Counted from the first letter of the stretch, positions 25,414 to 33,963 are shown. The stretch: 38,382 nt of DNA from an uncultured bacterium (GCA_905216095.1 CAJMSQ010000021.1:1-38382); one strand, 5' to 3'. Numbers and translations are program-made. Notes: generated by a model not told the origin, from the sequence alone.

Positions 25414-25452
25414 GCTGAAAAGCCTTTCGGCCGTCACGAAAGGCTTTTCAGC
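25414..25452. terminator. Long perfect hairpin after the amidase/golvesin gene
   Basis: GCTGAAAAGCCTTTCG (25414-25429) pairs perfectly with CGAAAGGCTTTTCAGC (25437-25452) around a 7-nt loop. It lies 31 bp beyond the stop of the upstream minus-strand gene and before the fhs promoter, so it probably terminates that transcript. The T run is inside the stem, not after it. Confidence 0.7.
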
Positions 25453-25483
25453 AGTGGCGGCAGGCACTCCGGCCGTCGGCGTA

Positions 25484-28435
25484 CTATTCCGTGAGGAAAC
25501 GCAATACCGCCCCCATCGCCTTGGAGCGTATGCCGGCGTCCGAAATGCACTCGAAGGGGAAACCGGTGGCTATGACCCGGTAGCGCGGGCCGCGGTAAGC
25601 GATGCCGGCGCTGCGGCCCGAAGGATAGGCGAAGGCGGCGAACGCGTCCGGAGAGGCCGGTTCCACGATGTCGGTGGTGACGGCGGCGTAATGGTCGCGG
25701 TTGTACGTGCGGCAGAGCGGTATCTCGAGGTTCAGTCCCCGCACCGAGGCCGGCGGCGCGGGCAGGGAGTCGCAGGGGGCATAGGTGTCCGTACCGCCGC
25801 AACGGTATTTCAGTACGCCGGACGTAAAGTCGCGCTCCTCCGCGCTGCCGTCCATGTCCGACGCCACGTATGCGCCGCTCAGCAGGAGGCTTCCGCCGCC
25901 CTCCAGATAGGTTTTCAGCACACGGCACACGGCCGGCGGCAGCGACTTGCAGGGACGCAGGTTGTGCGGGACGTCGCATTCCAGCCCGCAGATGTAGTCC
26001 ACGACGTCGTAGCGGCCGGGCTCGACCGCCCCCGACAGCAGGGCGTCGCGGCTGACCGACGAGAAGGAGAAACCGCCCGCCGTCCTGATGTCCCGTCCGT
26101 GCGCTTCCGGATAGTCGAAGGTATTGCCCGCGATGACCTTCCCCACCAGTTCGCTGCCGCAATATCCCAGCGCCGCCGGTCCCTCGCGGCCGGCCGCGGT
26201 ACGGTCAAAGTTGAACTGCGCCCCGGCATAGGCCGCCGTGTACCCGTAGGGCACTCCGATGTCGGTCTTCAGGTCGAAGCCGAGGCTGTCAGGCGTGTCG
26301 ATGCGCGCAGGCCCGCTCAGACGGTCGAATCCATTGACGATAAGCACGCTCTTCCGGGCACCGGGCGCGCGGTAGACGCTGAGCGTCCCGGACGGGAAAC
26401 TTTCCCCGCCGGCATTGACCGCCGTCACCTTGAAACTGTATTGCCGTTCCTCGGCGACAGGCAGCACCAGCGATGTCGCGCCCCTGACCAGCCGGCCGTT
26501 GTCAAAGCCCCCGTCGTCCGTTTTCGTATAGACCACGTAGGCGGTCGGGGCGGCCGTAGGTTCCAGCGTGTCGGCCGTAGCCGCCCACGACAGGCGCACG
26601 GCATCGCCCTCCGGGGTCAGCAGGGCGGAAAAGGCATGTACGGGCAGGGGCTGCACGGCATAGTCGCGCACACCGTGTTCGAAATTGACGAAACGCAGCA
26701 CCGACTTGTAAATGGCCCGCGACATGGCAAACTTGAAATGCGGGTCGTGTCCGAACTTCATGTCGGTGAAGTTCTGGTGGGAAAGCATCTCGAAGATGGC
26801 CGAAGGCACTCCCGCGCTCCTGGACTCGCCATAGTTCCTGTCCCAAAGCTCGCGGCGCGTCCAGGGTTCGCGGCAGACGGCCGAAAGGTCGCGCACGGCC
26901 GTCGAGAGCAGCAGGTCGGCGAAGTCGGCCGAGGCCCGGCGCGACAGTCCGGACGGATAGCGGCCGCTGCCCTCGTTGTCGCGTGTCGTGCAGATGGCCA
27001 GCGAACCGTAGACCGTATTGTCGGCCCGCGTTCCCGCGTCGCTGTGGACGGCCAGCGACAGCTCGAGCGGAACTTGCCCGCCGGCCGCGCCGGGCAGGTA
27101 GGGGCTTCCGCCGCCGAAGAAGTTCACCGCCGTCGTCCGGGCGCGGATGTCCTCGTTGTAATCATTGTTCCCGTCCTCGCTGAGCCGCAGCGTGTCGGGC
27201 ACGCCCGCCCACTGGGCATAATAGCGTGCGCCCTCGAGGAAACGCGGCAGGCCGCTCGTTCCGGCCGTGCCGCGCTCGGTCTGTCCCACCCCGCCGCCGA
27301 AGCGCACGGCGTCGGCCGTCACCACTCCGCGGCGGTCGCTCAGGTTGGTCAGCACCACGCGCGCGTCGCGGCTTGTCCCTTCGTCGAAATCGAACGTGCC
27401 GAGATAGACCCACGTGCCGCCGCCCATCCGCTGGTTCACGCGGAACTGCGTGCGTCCGCCGCGGTGGCAGACGGTATAGAGCGCGTCGTCCACGCTGTTG
27501 GGCAGGGACAGATAGGACACGTAAACCGCATAGCGGCCCGCACGCGGCAGGCGGGGCGTCCACGAAGCCGATACCGTCCGCGACTCGCGCGAGGTGGCCT
27601 TCACCACCCGTGCCGTACCGCAGCGGAACGGCCCGACGCTGTCGGTCAGCAGTCCGGCCGGCGGCGCAAAGCCCGACGAGTCGCCCGCCGACTCCCATCC
27701 GGAATCCGGCAGGTCCGTTTCCGCGTATTCGCCCATGCGCTGCGGCGCGTCGTTGTCCACCACGGCCTCGGCCGTCTGCACGTCCCGCTCGCGCGGACAA
27801 AGCACCACGGCGCCGGCATTCTCGAGCATGGGCAACAGGTAGGGCAGGACAAATGACTGCGTGAACAGGTCTTCGGTGGTGCAGAACAGGTACGGGCGCT
27901 GCCACCTCCACGCACCGTATTTATAGTAACGGCCGTGGCTGGGCGCCACCGCGATGTGACGGCCCGCCAGGCCGCCGGTCACGGCGTAAGGGCGCGACAC
28001 GTTCGTCACCCACGGGCTGCCCGTGTAGTCCGCATCGCCCCAAAGGCGGCTTTCGTCCACATTCCCTTCGCGGAGCCTGTTGGGTATGAGTTCCTCTATG
28101 GGCATTCCGCCGCGGCCGCAGACGTTCAGGCGGTACGTGTCGTAAGGCGGCGGAAGCCGTCGCCCCAGGTCGCGCACGATGGCTCGCACGCCCGCCGGCG
28201 TGAACGGCTGCGACGCGAACGCCTCGTTGGCATAGACACTGACGGTGCGGGCTTCGTCGTCCACCCGCAGGCTGTCGGCACGCATGGCCGAGGACGGCAC
28301 ATAACCGGGCAGCCGGTACGCGGCGAAATAAGCGCGCACGGCCTCATGCAGTCCGGGGTCCGTCACGTTTTGCGCCGGGAGCGCGATGCCGCACGCGGCA
28401 AGGAGCATCCCGCAGATAAGTCTCAGTCTGTTCAT
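25484..28435 (-). CDS. Exported amidase-like protein with golvesin/Xly-type domain ('xanthan lyase' annotation family)
   Basis: This 983-residue exported protein has a signal 'MNRLRLICGMLLAACGIALPAQ' (a lipobox-like LAAC is also possible). Residues about 155-230 look like the first half of an N-acetylmuramoyl-L-alanine amidase: 'HIAVAPSHGRYYKYGAW' (H167) and 'GAVVLCPRERDVQ'. About 245-385 resembles a golvesin/Xly carbohydrate-binding-like domain ('GRYAVYVSYLSLPNSVDDALYTVCHRGGRTQFRVNQRMGGGTWVYLG'). The amidase fold then resumes with 'LELSLAVHSDAG' (about 465) and 'EMLSHQNF'. A fibronectin-III-like segment ('VRLSWAATADTLEPTAAPTAYVVYTKTDDGGFDNG') and a C-terminal region of about 270 residues follow. 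Such proteins are often labelled xanthan lyase without evidence; peptidoglycan amidase activity is my inference. It follows hflX by 36 bp. Confidence 0.8.
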   Translation of the reverse strand: MNRLRLICGMLLAACGIALPAQNVTDPGLHEAVRAYFAAYRLPGYVPSSAMRADSLRVDDEARTVSVYANEAFASQPFTPAGVRAIVRDLGRRLPPPYDTYRLNVCGRGGMPIEELIPNRLREGNVDESRLWGDADYTGSPWVTNVSRPYAVTGGLAGRHIAVAPSHGRYYKYGAWRWQRPYLFCTTEDLFTQSFVLPYLLPMLENAGAVVLCPRERDVQTAEAVVDNDAPQRMGEYAETDLPDSGWESAGDSSGFAPPAGLLTDSVGPFRCGTARVVKATSRESRTVSASWTPRLPRAGRYAVYVSYLSLPNSVDDALYTVCHRGGRTQFRVNQRMGGGTWVYLGTFDFDEGTSRDARVVLTNLSDRRGVVTADAVRFGGGVGQTERGTAGTSGLPRFLEGARYYAQWAGVPDTLRLSEDGNNDYNEDIRARTTAVNFFGGGSPYLPGAAGGQVPLELSLAVHSDAGTRADNTVYGSLAICTTRDNEGSGRYPSGLSRRASADFADLLLSTAVRDLSAVCREPWTRRELWDRNYGESRSAGVPSAIFEMLSHQNFTDMKFGHDPHFKFAMSRAIYKSVLRFVNFEHGVRDYAVQPLPVHAFSALLTPEGDAVRLSWAATADTLEPTAAPTAYVVYTKTDDGGFDNGRLVRGATSLVLPVAEERQYSFKVTAVNAGGESFPSGTLSVYRAPGARKSVLIVNGFDRLSGPARIDTPDSLGFDLKTDIGVPYGYTAAYAGAQFNFDRTAAGREGPAALGYCGSELVGKVIAGNTFDYPEAHGRDIRTAGGFSFSSVSRDALLSGAVEPGRYDVVDYICGLECDVPHNLRPCKSLPPAVCRVLKTYLEGGGSLLLSGAYVASDMDGSAEERDFTSGVLKYRCGGTDTYAPCDSLPAPPASVRGLNLEIPLCRTYNRDHYAAVTTDIVEPASPDAFAAFAYPSGRSAGIAYRGPRYRVIATGFPFECISDAGIRSKAMGAVLRFLTE

Positions 28436-28471
28436 ACCCTTGTCTTTGTGGCCGGGACGGCCGGGACGCGT

Positions 28472-29737
28472 TCACTGCGCCTCGCCCGTCTCGTCGTAGG
28501 TCTGGAAAAGGAAATCGTTGTAGGGATATTTCTGCACGTGCAGCTCGCGCACGCGGTTGTAGAGCAATGCCTTGAGTTCGTCGATGCCGGTCCGCTCGCG
28601 CGCGGATATGAACATGCAGTCGTCGCCGAGGCGTGCCATCCACGTGCTCTGCAGCTGTGCGAGCGGGATGTTCTCCCGCGTGGCGGGCGTAAGGTCGTCG
28701 GGGTCCTTCTCCACGTGGGTGTAGGCATCGACCTTGTTGAAGACGAGCAGCCGCGGCTTGTCGGCGCAGCCCAGGTCGGCGAGCGTCTTGTCCACCACCT
28801 CGAGCTGTTCCTCGAAGTCGGGGTGCGAAATGTCGGCCACGTGCACCAGCAGGTCGGCCTCGCGCACCTCGTCGAGCGTGCTCTTGAAGGAGTCCACCAG
28901 GTCGGTGGGCAACTTGCGTATGAAGCCCACGGTGTCGGCCAGCAGGAAGGGCAGGTTTTCGATGATGACCTTGCGCACCGTCGTGTCGAGGGTGGCGAAG
29001 AGCTTGTTCTCGGCAAAGACTTCCGACTTGGCCAGCAGGTTGATGAGGGTAGACTTCCCGACGTTGGTATATCCCACGAGGGCCACACGTATGAGGCGTC
29101 CGCGGTTCTTGCGCTGCGTGGTTTTCTGCCGGTCAATCTCGACCAGCCGCTGTTTGAGCAGCGTGATGCGGTTCAGGATGATGCGTCGGTCCATTTCGAG
29201 CTGGGTCTCGCCCGGTCCGCGCAATCCCACGCTGCCCTTTCCGCCGCCCGAGCCCGAGCCTCCGCCCTGTCGCTCGAGGTGAGTCCACAGACGCTGCAGG
29301 CGGGGCAGCATGTAGCGGTACTGTGCCAGTTCAACCTGCGTCTTGGCATTGGCGGTCTGCGCGCGCATCGCGAAGATGTCGAGAATCAGACTCGTGCGGT
29401 CAAGGATTTTCACGCGGAGTTCCTTCTCGATGTTGCGCAGCTGCTTGGCCGAAAGCTCGTCGTCGAAGATGACCATGCCGACCTCTCGTTCGGCTTCCTC
29501 CTCGGCCTCGATGAAGCGGCGTATTTCCTCCAGTTTTCCCTTGCCCACATAGGTCACGGAACTCGGCCCGTCCATGCGTTGCGTGAAGCGCCCGACGGTG
29601 ACCGCGCCTGCGGTCTCGGCCAGGAACTCCAGTTCGTCGAGGTACTCGGCCGTTTTGCGTTCGTCCTGGGTCCGTGTGATGAGTCCCACGAGTACGGCGG
29701 TTTCGGCTTTTGCCTCGGATTGTATGAATTCTTTCAT
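28472..29737 (-). CDS. hflX: GTPase HflX
   Basis: This 421-residue ribosome-associated GTPase splits stalled or stressed ribosomes. An N-terminal HflX domain ('GKGKLEEIRRFIEAEEEAEREVGMVIFDDELSAKQLRNIEKELRVKILDRT') and a Gly-rich linker ('GGGSGSGGGKGSVGLRGPGETQLE') precede the G domain. G motifs are 'GYTNVGKST' (222-230), 'DTVGFIRKLP' and 'NKVDAY'. The ATG at 29737 gives 'MKEFIQSEAK' and lies about 70 nt from the nearest of four upstream -7 boxes; a longer frame from 29815 would begin inside that box. The tandem promoter repeat at 29807-30012 probably controls it. It heads a unit with the amidase-like gene. Confidence 0.95.
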   Translation of the reverse strand: MKEFIQSEAKAETAVLVGLITRTQDERKTAEYLDELEFLAETAGAVTVGRFTQRMDGPSSVTYVGKGKLEEIRRFIEAEEEAEREVGMVIFDDELSAKQLRNIEKELRVKILDRTSLILDIFAMRAQTANAKTQVELAQYRYMLPRLQRLWTHLERQGGGSGSGGGKGSVGLRGPGETQLEMDRRIILNRITLLKQRLVEIDRQKTTQRKNRGRLIRVALVGYTNVGKSTLINLLAKSEVFAENKLFATLDTTVRKVIIENLPFLLADTVGFIRKLPTDLVDSFKSTLDEVREADLLVHVADISHPDFEEQLEVVDKTLADLGCADKPRLLVFNKVDAYTHVEKDPDDLTPATRENIPLAQLQSTWMARLGDDCMFISARERTGIDELKALLYNRVRELHVQKYPYNDFLFQTYDETGEAQ

Positions 29738-29806
29738 GTGTAAATGCTTTTTCAGATGGATGAATATGGCCCGGCGTCTTGCATCCGACAGCGCGGGTGG
29801 CCTAAT

Positions 29807-30012
29807 CTTATGCAAAGGTAGTGCAAACCGAGCGCAATGAGCTTGCTCAAATTGCCGAGGTGCAGCCTACCTTATGCAAAGGTAGTGCAAACAGAGCGCA
29901 ATGAGCTTGCTCAAATTGCCGAAGTGCAGCCTACCTTATGCAAAAGTAGTGCAAACAGAGCGCAATGAGCTTGCTCAAATTGCCGAAGTGCAGCCTACCT
30001 TATGCAAAGATA
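29807..30012 (-). repeat. 64-bp tandem repeat carrying four -7 promoter boxes upstream of hflX
   Basis: Three near-identical 64-bp units begin at 29807, 29871 and 29935, with the start of a fourth at 29999. Each begins CTTATGCAAA and contains AGCGCAATGAGCTTGCTC. On the minus strand each unit start supplies a TAnnTTTG box: TACCTTTG (29813-29820), TACCTTTG (29877-29884), TACTTTTG (29941-29948) and TATCTTTG (30005-30012). AGCAAGCTCATTGCGCT can form a small stem (GAGC..GCTC). No -33 box sits at the standard distance. The units differ by only a few bases, so the array is young or homogenised. Confidence 0.85.
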
Positions 30013-30102
30013 GGCTTTTTCCCCGAGAAATCAAGCATTAAGGAGGCATCAAGTGCGTCCCGTGCAGCCTCAGCCCATCCCTTTCCGGCATTGGTCGGCG
30101 CA

Positions 30103-30378
30103 ATTTTAACACAATTTGCTTTTCGGCGAAAAATGTTGTATCTTTGTGGTACAGGAAATAAGGAAGGCGGTCGCGTACCGCTTTTTTTCGTGTAAATAAG
30201 CCCGTTACGGGCCTATTTACATGTGCATGTAGAAAAAACTGTCCCTATCTTGCGAAAAACTACATGCCTTTTCGTTTTTCCTGAAAGTAATCCGCGCGCG
30301 AAAAGATGCCTTCCAAAGGCTTGCAGCCCCGTTCTGTTTACATTTGTTTACATAACCAAGGTTAAAAACGTTAATGTC
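30103..30378 (+). repeat. Element copy D (276 bp): promoter, hairpin with T run, palindrome array, tail
   Basis: Plus strand. TTTG (30115-30118) and TATCTTTG (30139-30146) have a 20-nt spacer. The hairpin GCGGT/ACCGC (30167-30181, loop CGCGT) is followed by seven T (30182-30188). A second stem-loop pairs GTAAATA and GCCCG (30192-30204) with CGGGC and TATTTAC (30208-30220). After 29 nt from the T run, units start at 30218, 30239, 30260, 30281 and 30302, with a decayed sixth at 30323; the best is TACATGTGCATGTAG, others keep the register and one half-site. A 23-nt gap leads to the tail GTTAAAAACGTTAATGTC (30361-30378). It points toward the alkaline phosphatase gene. 70 nt (30218-30287) are identical to copy B. 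Confidence 0.82.
30167..30188 (+). terminator. Terminator-like hairpin just after the element D promoter
   Basis: A 5-bp GCGGT/ACCGC stem with loop CGCGT is followed by T7. One base change relative to copy B opens the outer pairs. It would end transcription about 35-40 nt after the start expected from the -7 box at 30139-30146. Confidence 0.55.
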
Positions 30379-30400
30379 ACGGCACAGTGGAACGGGCCTT

Positions 30401-30422
30401 TACGATATTTATCGTACTTTTG
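30401..30422 (+). promoter_or_regulatory. Alkaline phosphatase promoter with overlapping perfect palindrome
   Basis: TACTTTTG at 30415-30422 matches the -7 consensus. A perfect inverted repeat, TACGATA-TT-TATCGTA (30401-30416), abuts and overlaps it by two bases. This is where a dimeric repressor or activator would bind. The transcript would start near 30428, giving a leader of about 20 nt to the ATG at 30450. Confidence 0.55.
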
Positions 30423-30449
30423 CAGCATCGAAAGATGCGCATCAAAATT

Positions 30450-31871
30450 ATGAAACTACGATTTCTGACCCTTGCGACGGCCTTCGTGCTGGCCATGGCG
30501 GCATTTGCAGAGGGCCGTGCCAAGTATGTATTCTATTTCATCGGCGACGGCATGGGCGTGAACCAGGTGAATGGTACCGAAACCTATCTGGCCGCGCTCG
30601 AAGGACGCATCGGCGTCACGCCGCTGCTGTTCACGCAGTTCCCGGCCGCAGGGATAGTCACCACGTTCTCGGCAACCAACGGCGTCACCGACTCGGCCGC
30701 GGCGGGCACGGCGCTGGCAACGGGACGGAAAACCCGCAACAGCGCGCTCGGCATGGCGGCCGACCTCAAGACCGACATGGAGAGCGTGGCCGTATGGGCC
30801 GGACAGGCGGGAGCGGCCGTTGGCATAGCCACCAATGTGTCCGTGGACCACGCCACACCGGCGGCTTTCTATGCCCACGTGCCCAAACGTGACTTGTACT
30901 ACCGCATCGGCAAGGACCTCGTGGCCGCAGGATTCGACTTCTATGCCGGGTCGGACTTCCGGCAAACCGCCGACAAGGCCGACACCACAGCCGCCGGACG
31001 CTCGCTATACGAACAGTGCGCCGACGCGGGATACGTCATCGGACGCGGATACAAGGACTTCGCGAAGAAAAGCCGCAAGGCGGAACGCTTCATCCTGCTG
31101 CAACCCGAAAATGCAAGCAACGGCGACCGCACCTGCCTGCCGTATGCCATCGACCGCAAGCCGCACGACCTGACCCTGCAGCAGATTACGCGCGCCGGCA
31201 TACGTTTTCTCACGCAGTGCGCCAAGGACGGATTCTTCCTCATGGTGGAAGGGGGAAAGATTGACTATGCCTGCCACTCGAACGACGCGGCCACCGTCTT
31301 CCGCGAGACCATCGACATGGACGAGGCCGTGCGTGTGGCCTACGAATTCTATGAACAGCACCCCGACGAGACGCTTATCGTCGTCACGGCCGACCATGAG
31401 ACCGGCGGGATAGTACTCGGACGAGGCCCGTACGAGCTCCATACCGACCTGTTCCGACATCAGCGCATGAGCGTGGAACAATATACACGCCACCTGGACG
31501 AACTGCGCAAGCAGAAGGGCGACGCCTTCACCTGGGAACTGGTGGAAAGCGACTTGAAGGCCAATTGGGGATTCTGGGACGGCGTACAGCTGAACGAGCA
31601 CCAGACAGACCGCCTGCGCAAGGCCTACGAGGCATTCGCCAAAGGCCGCGACGAGGGTACAAAAAACCTTTATGCCCGGCTTGACGGCCTCTCGGACGCC
31701 GCCCGCCGCACAATGGCGGAATGCGCCCTGATAGGCTGGCAGAGCGGAGGCCACTCCAACGGCTACGTGCCTGTATTCGCCATCGGCGCAGGCAGCGGAC
31801 GGTTCGCCGGAAAGCTGGACAACACGCAGATTCCGCTGCGGATAGCCGAAGCGGCCGGATGGAAACACTGA
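30450..31871 (+). CDS. Alkaline phosphatase, exported
   Basis: This 473-residue protein is an alkaline-phosphatase-superfamily monoesterase acting in the periplasm. After the signal 'MKLRFLTLATAFVLAMAAFAEG' come the metal site 'FYFIGDGMGVNQ' (D33), the nucleophile region 'VTDSAAAGTALATGRKT' (S82), 'VSVDHATPAAFYAH', 'MVEGGKIDYACHSNDAA' and 'VVTADHETGGIVLG'. The late metal histidine is in 'HSNGYVPVFAIG'. An alternative start at 30435 adds five residues and would shorten the leader to about 8 nt. It is preceded by element D and by a palindrome-bearing promoter. Phosphate-starvation control is plausible but no recognisable Pho box is seen. No promoter is evident for the next gene, so read-through is likely. 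Confidence 0.93.
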   Translation: MKLRFLTLATAFVLAMAAFAEGRAKYVFYFIGDGMGVNQVNGTETYLAALEGRIGVTPLLFTQFPAAGIVTTFSATNGVTDSAAAGTALATGRKTRNSALGMAADLKTDMESVAVWAGQAGAAVGIATNVSVDHATPAAFYAHVPKRDLYYRIGKDLVAAGFDFYAGSDFRQTADKADTTAAGRSLYEQCADAGYVIGRGYKDFAKKSRKAERFILLQPENASNGDRTCLPYAIDRKPHDLTLQQITRAGIRFLTQCAKDGFFLMVEGGKIDYACHSNDAATVFRETIDMDEAVRVAYEFYEQHPDETLIVVTADHETGGIVLGRGPYELHTDLFRHQRMSVEQYTRHLDELRKQKGDAFTWELVESDLKANWGFWDGVQLNEHQTDRLRKAYEAFAKGRDEGTKNLYARLDGLSDAARRTMAECALIGWQSGGHSNGYVPVFAIGAGSGRFAGKLDNTQIPLRIAEAAGWKH

Positions 31872-31968
31872 CCACCCGCCGGCAACGCACACCTATATTA
31901 TATATAGCCGGCAACGGAACTAACCTCACAACAAGATTAATAAACAGAAATCAGATAAAAAGATTACA

Positions 31969-33963
31969 ATGAAAAAGATTTTATTGGCAGCGTTCGCGCT
32001 GACCGGACTGACGGGCCTCACTGCCGGGGCACAAGGTATTTACCAGTTCGCGGATCCGAGTTTCGAAAACTGGGATGCCGACAACGAACCCGGCAAGGGA
32101 TGGACTTCTTTCGCCTCGGCTGACATTTCTGCCTTGGACAAATTTACTGGCAACATAGCCCAGAGCACTTCTCCGAAGCCGACCAAAGTGGACGGACATA
32201 CTGGCTCGACAGCTGTAAAAGTCATTTCCAAGGACTTGAAGTTAGCCAAGGCCAACGGAAATCTCACTACCGGTCAAATACACATGGGTAATACAAATCC
32301 TGCCGACCCATCCAATTACAATTCTACCAAGATTAATGATGCCGCCCATAGTCTTGTGTTCGCCGGAACGCCCGATGCCGTCGGATTTTATGCCAAATTC
32401 AAGTCGGGAGGCAGCGAGAACGGACGCGGAAACTTCATTCTGCACGACGAATGCGAGTACAAGGACCCCGAAGTTGCCGACCAAGCCGCCAATCGCATAG
32501 GCATAGCCACCGCCTTGATACCGGCCACGGAAGAGTGGGCCTATTTTGAGGCTCCCTTCGTCTATGACCGTACCGAAAAATCCGCAACACAGTATCTGTT
32601 GGCTTCATTCACGACCAATCCTGTGGCGGGTGGAAGCGCGGGCGACGAACTTATCATTGATGACGTTTATTTCATTTACTACAGCACGCTGTCTGCGCTG
32701 AGCTATGACGGCAATGCGCTGGACGTGACGGGCGAGACGAAAAACTTCGACCTATCTCTGCGCGCCTACAATGCCGAAAAGCTGGCCTACACCGCCAAGG
32801 GCGCTGGCGCAACCGTAGAGACCGCCTACAATGAAAGCACGGGCGTACTCACCATCACCGTGAATGGCAACGACATCAGTGTAAACAGCGGGAATTTCAC
32901 GACTTATACCATCCAATTTGCAAAGCCCGTGGATGTGCAGAAAGTGGTGGGGGCCTATTCCTCCGAACTAGAGATTATTCTTCTCAATGAACCCACTCTC
33001 ACTCCCGGAGTGCGCGTATCGCTCACCGAAGGTACAGAGCCGAACACGGTGAACTTCGAACTTCGCAACTTCGAAGGACTGGGTGACATAGTCCTGCCCA
33101 ACATCAGACTCATTGACAAAGGAAACAACACTTACGGATTTGGCGAGAACGTCCCCGTACCTCTTACACTTATGGGAGGCATTATTGAAGCTACTGCTAC
33201 GCTCAATATCGAAACCAGTAGCGTGGAAGGTGACAACCTGACGGCCCATGTAGACGTTATTTGGCATTCTCCAACCGGGGATGAACCCATCTACGTGAGT
33301 GCCATCGGTCCTAAGATATATCCGCTGACCATCACCGACGGCGAAACCATTAATGCACAGGCAGGCGCCTACGACGTTACGCTGACGCGCAGCTTTGCCA
33401 AGGGATGGAGCACACTGTGCCTGCCTTTCGACGTGAACCCCGCCGAGTTCGGCGTGGAAGGCGTGAAGGTACAGGAGTTTTCCGCTGCTACCGGCAACAG
33501 CCTCGACTTTAAGGCCGTGGAAACCATTACGGCCAATGTACCCTGTCTCATCTACTTCCCCGAAGCTGTCAATGCAGGCGTGACATTCCTCACCAAGACC
33601 ATCGCTTCGTTAGACGCACAAGCCGTGCAGAAGGGCGACTATACCTTCAAGGGCAGCTATGAAGGCAGCATCAGCATGAGCGGCAAGTATGGCGTGGCCG
33701 ATGTGAACGGCGTACAGAAAATCATGCGCGGCGGCAGCTCCTCGACGCTGAAATGTACCCGTGCCTACTTCGAATATAACGGTACGGACAACGTACAAGG
33801 TATGCGCCTGAACCTGGAAGGCGGGAACGTTACCGGCATCGACGGCATCACGACCGGAGACACCGACGCCGGGATGCCCCTCTACGATCTGAGCGGCCGA
33901 CGTGTGCAGAACGCCACGAAGGGCGGAATCTATATCCGGAACGGAAAGAAAATAATTAAGTAA
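31969..33963 (+). CDS. Large exported PCMD-like / calycin-like surface protein
   Basis: This 664-residue exported protein has signal 'MKKILLAAFALTGLTGLTAGAQ'. Residues about 25-240 resemble the PCMD (putative carbohydrate metabolism) jelly-roll domain: 'FADPSFENWDADNEPGKGWTSF', 'GSTAVKVISK', 'DAVGFYAKFKSGG', 'DELIIDDVYFIYYSTLSALSYDG'. About 345-460 resembles a calycin-like lipid/ligand-binding module ('GLGDIVLPNIRLIDKGNNTYGF...LTAHVDVIW'). A region with 'FAKGWSTLCLPFDVNPAEFG' follows, as in many Prevotella surface proteins. The end 'MPLYDLSGRRVQNATKGGIYIRNGKKIIK' is a sorting-like C-terminal tail. The middle (about 32100-33300) is visibly more A+T-rich and less biased in codon use than neighbours, suggesting diversification or transfer. 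Binding of host or dietary glycan is inferred only. Confidence 0.8.
   Translation: MKKILLAAFALTGLTGLTAGAQGIYQFADPSFENWDADNEPGKGWTSFASADISALDKFTGNIAQSTSPKPTKVDGHTGSTAVKVISKDLKLAKANGNLTTGQIHMGNTNPADPSNYNSTKINDAAHSLVFAGTPDAVGFYAKFKSGGSENGRGNFILHDECEYKDPEVADQAANRIGIATALIPATEEWAYFEAPFVYDRTEKSATQYLLASFTTNPVAGGSAGDELIIDDVYFIYYSTLSALSYDGNALDVTGETKNFDLSLRAYNAEKLAYTAKGAGATVETAYNESTGVLTITVNGNDISVNSGNFTTYTIQFAKPVDVQKVVGAYSSELEIILLNEPTLTPGVRVSLTEGTEPNTVNFELRNFEGLGDIVLPNIRLIDKGNNTYGFGENVPVPLTLMGGIIEATATLNIETSSVEGDNLTAHVDVIWHSPTGDEPIYVSAIGPKIYPLTITDGETINAQAGAYDVTLTRSFAKGWSTLCLPFDVNPAEFGVEGVKVQEFSAATGNSLDFKAVETITANVPCLIYFPEAVNAGVTFLTKTIASLDAQAVQKGDYTFKGSYEGSISMSGKYGVADVNGVQKIMRGGSSSTLKCTRAYFEYNGTDNVQGMRLNLEGGNVTGIDGITTGDTDAGMPLYDLSGRRVQNATKGGIYIRNGKKIIK

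Noticed and set aside
25289..27856. 855-codon plus-strand frame opposite the amidase/golvesin gene
   Set aside because: Low-complexity Arg/Gly/Ala-rich translation, antisense to a signal-bearing gene with recognisable domains.
29807..30012. 64-bp tandem repeat as a CRISPR
   Set aside because: Whole units are repeated with no unique spacers; it is a simple tandem array.
30374..30892. Alternative frame overlapping alkaline phosphatase
   Set aside because: Out of frame with the phosphatase motifs; an arginine-rich shadow.
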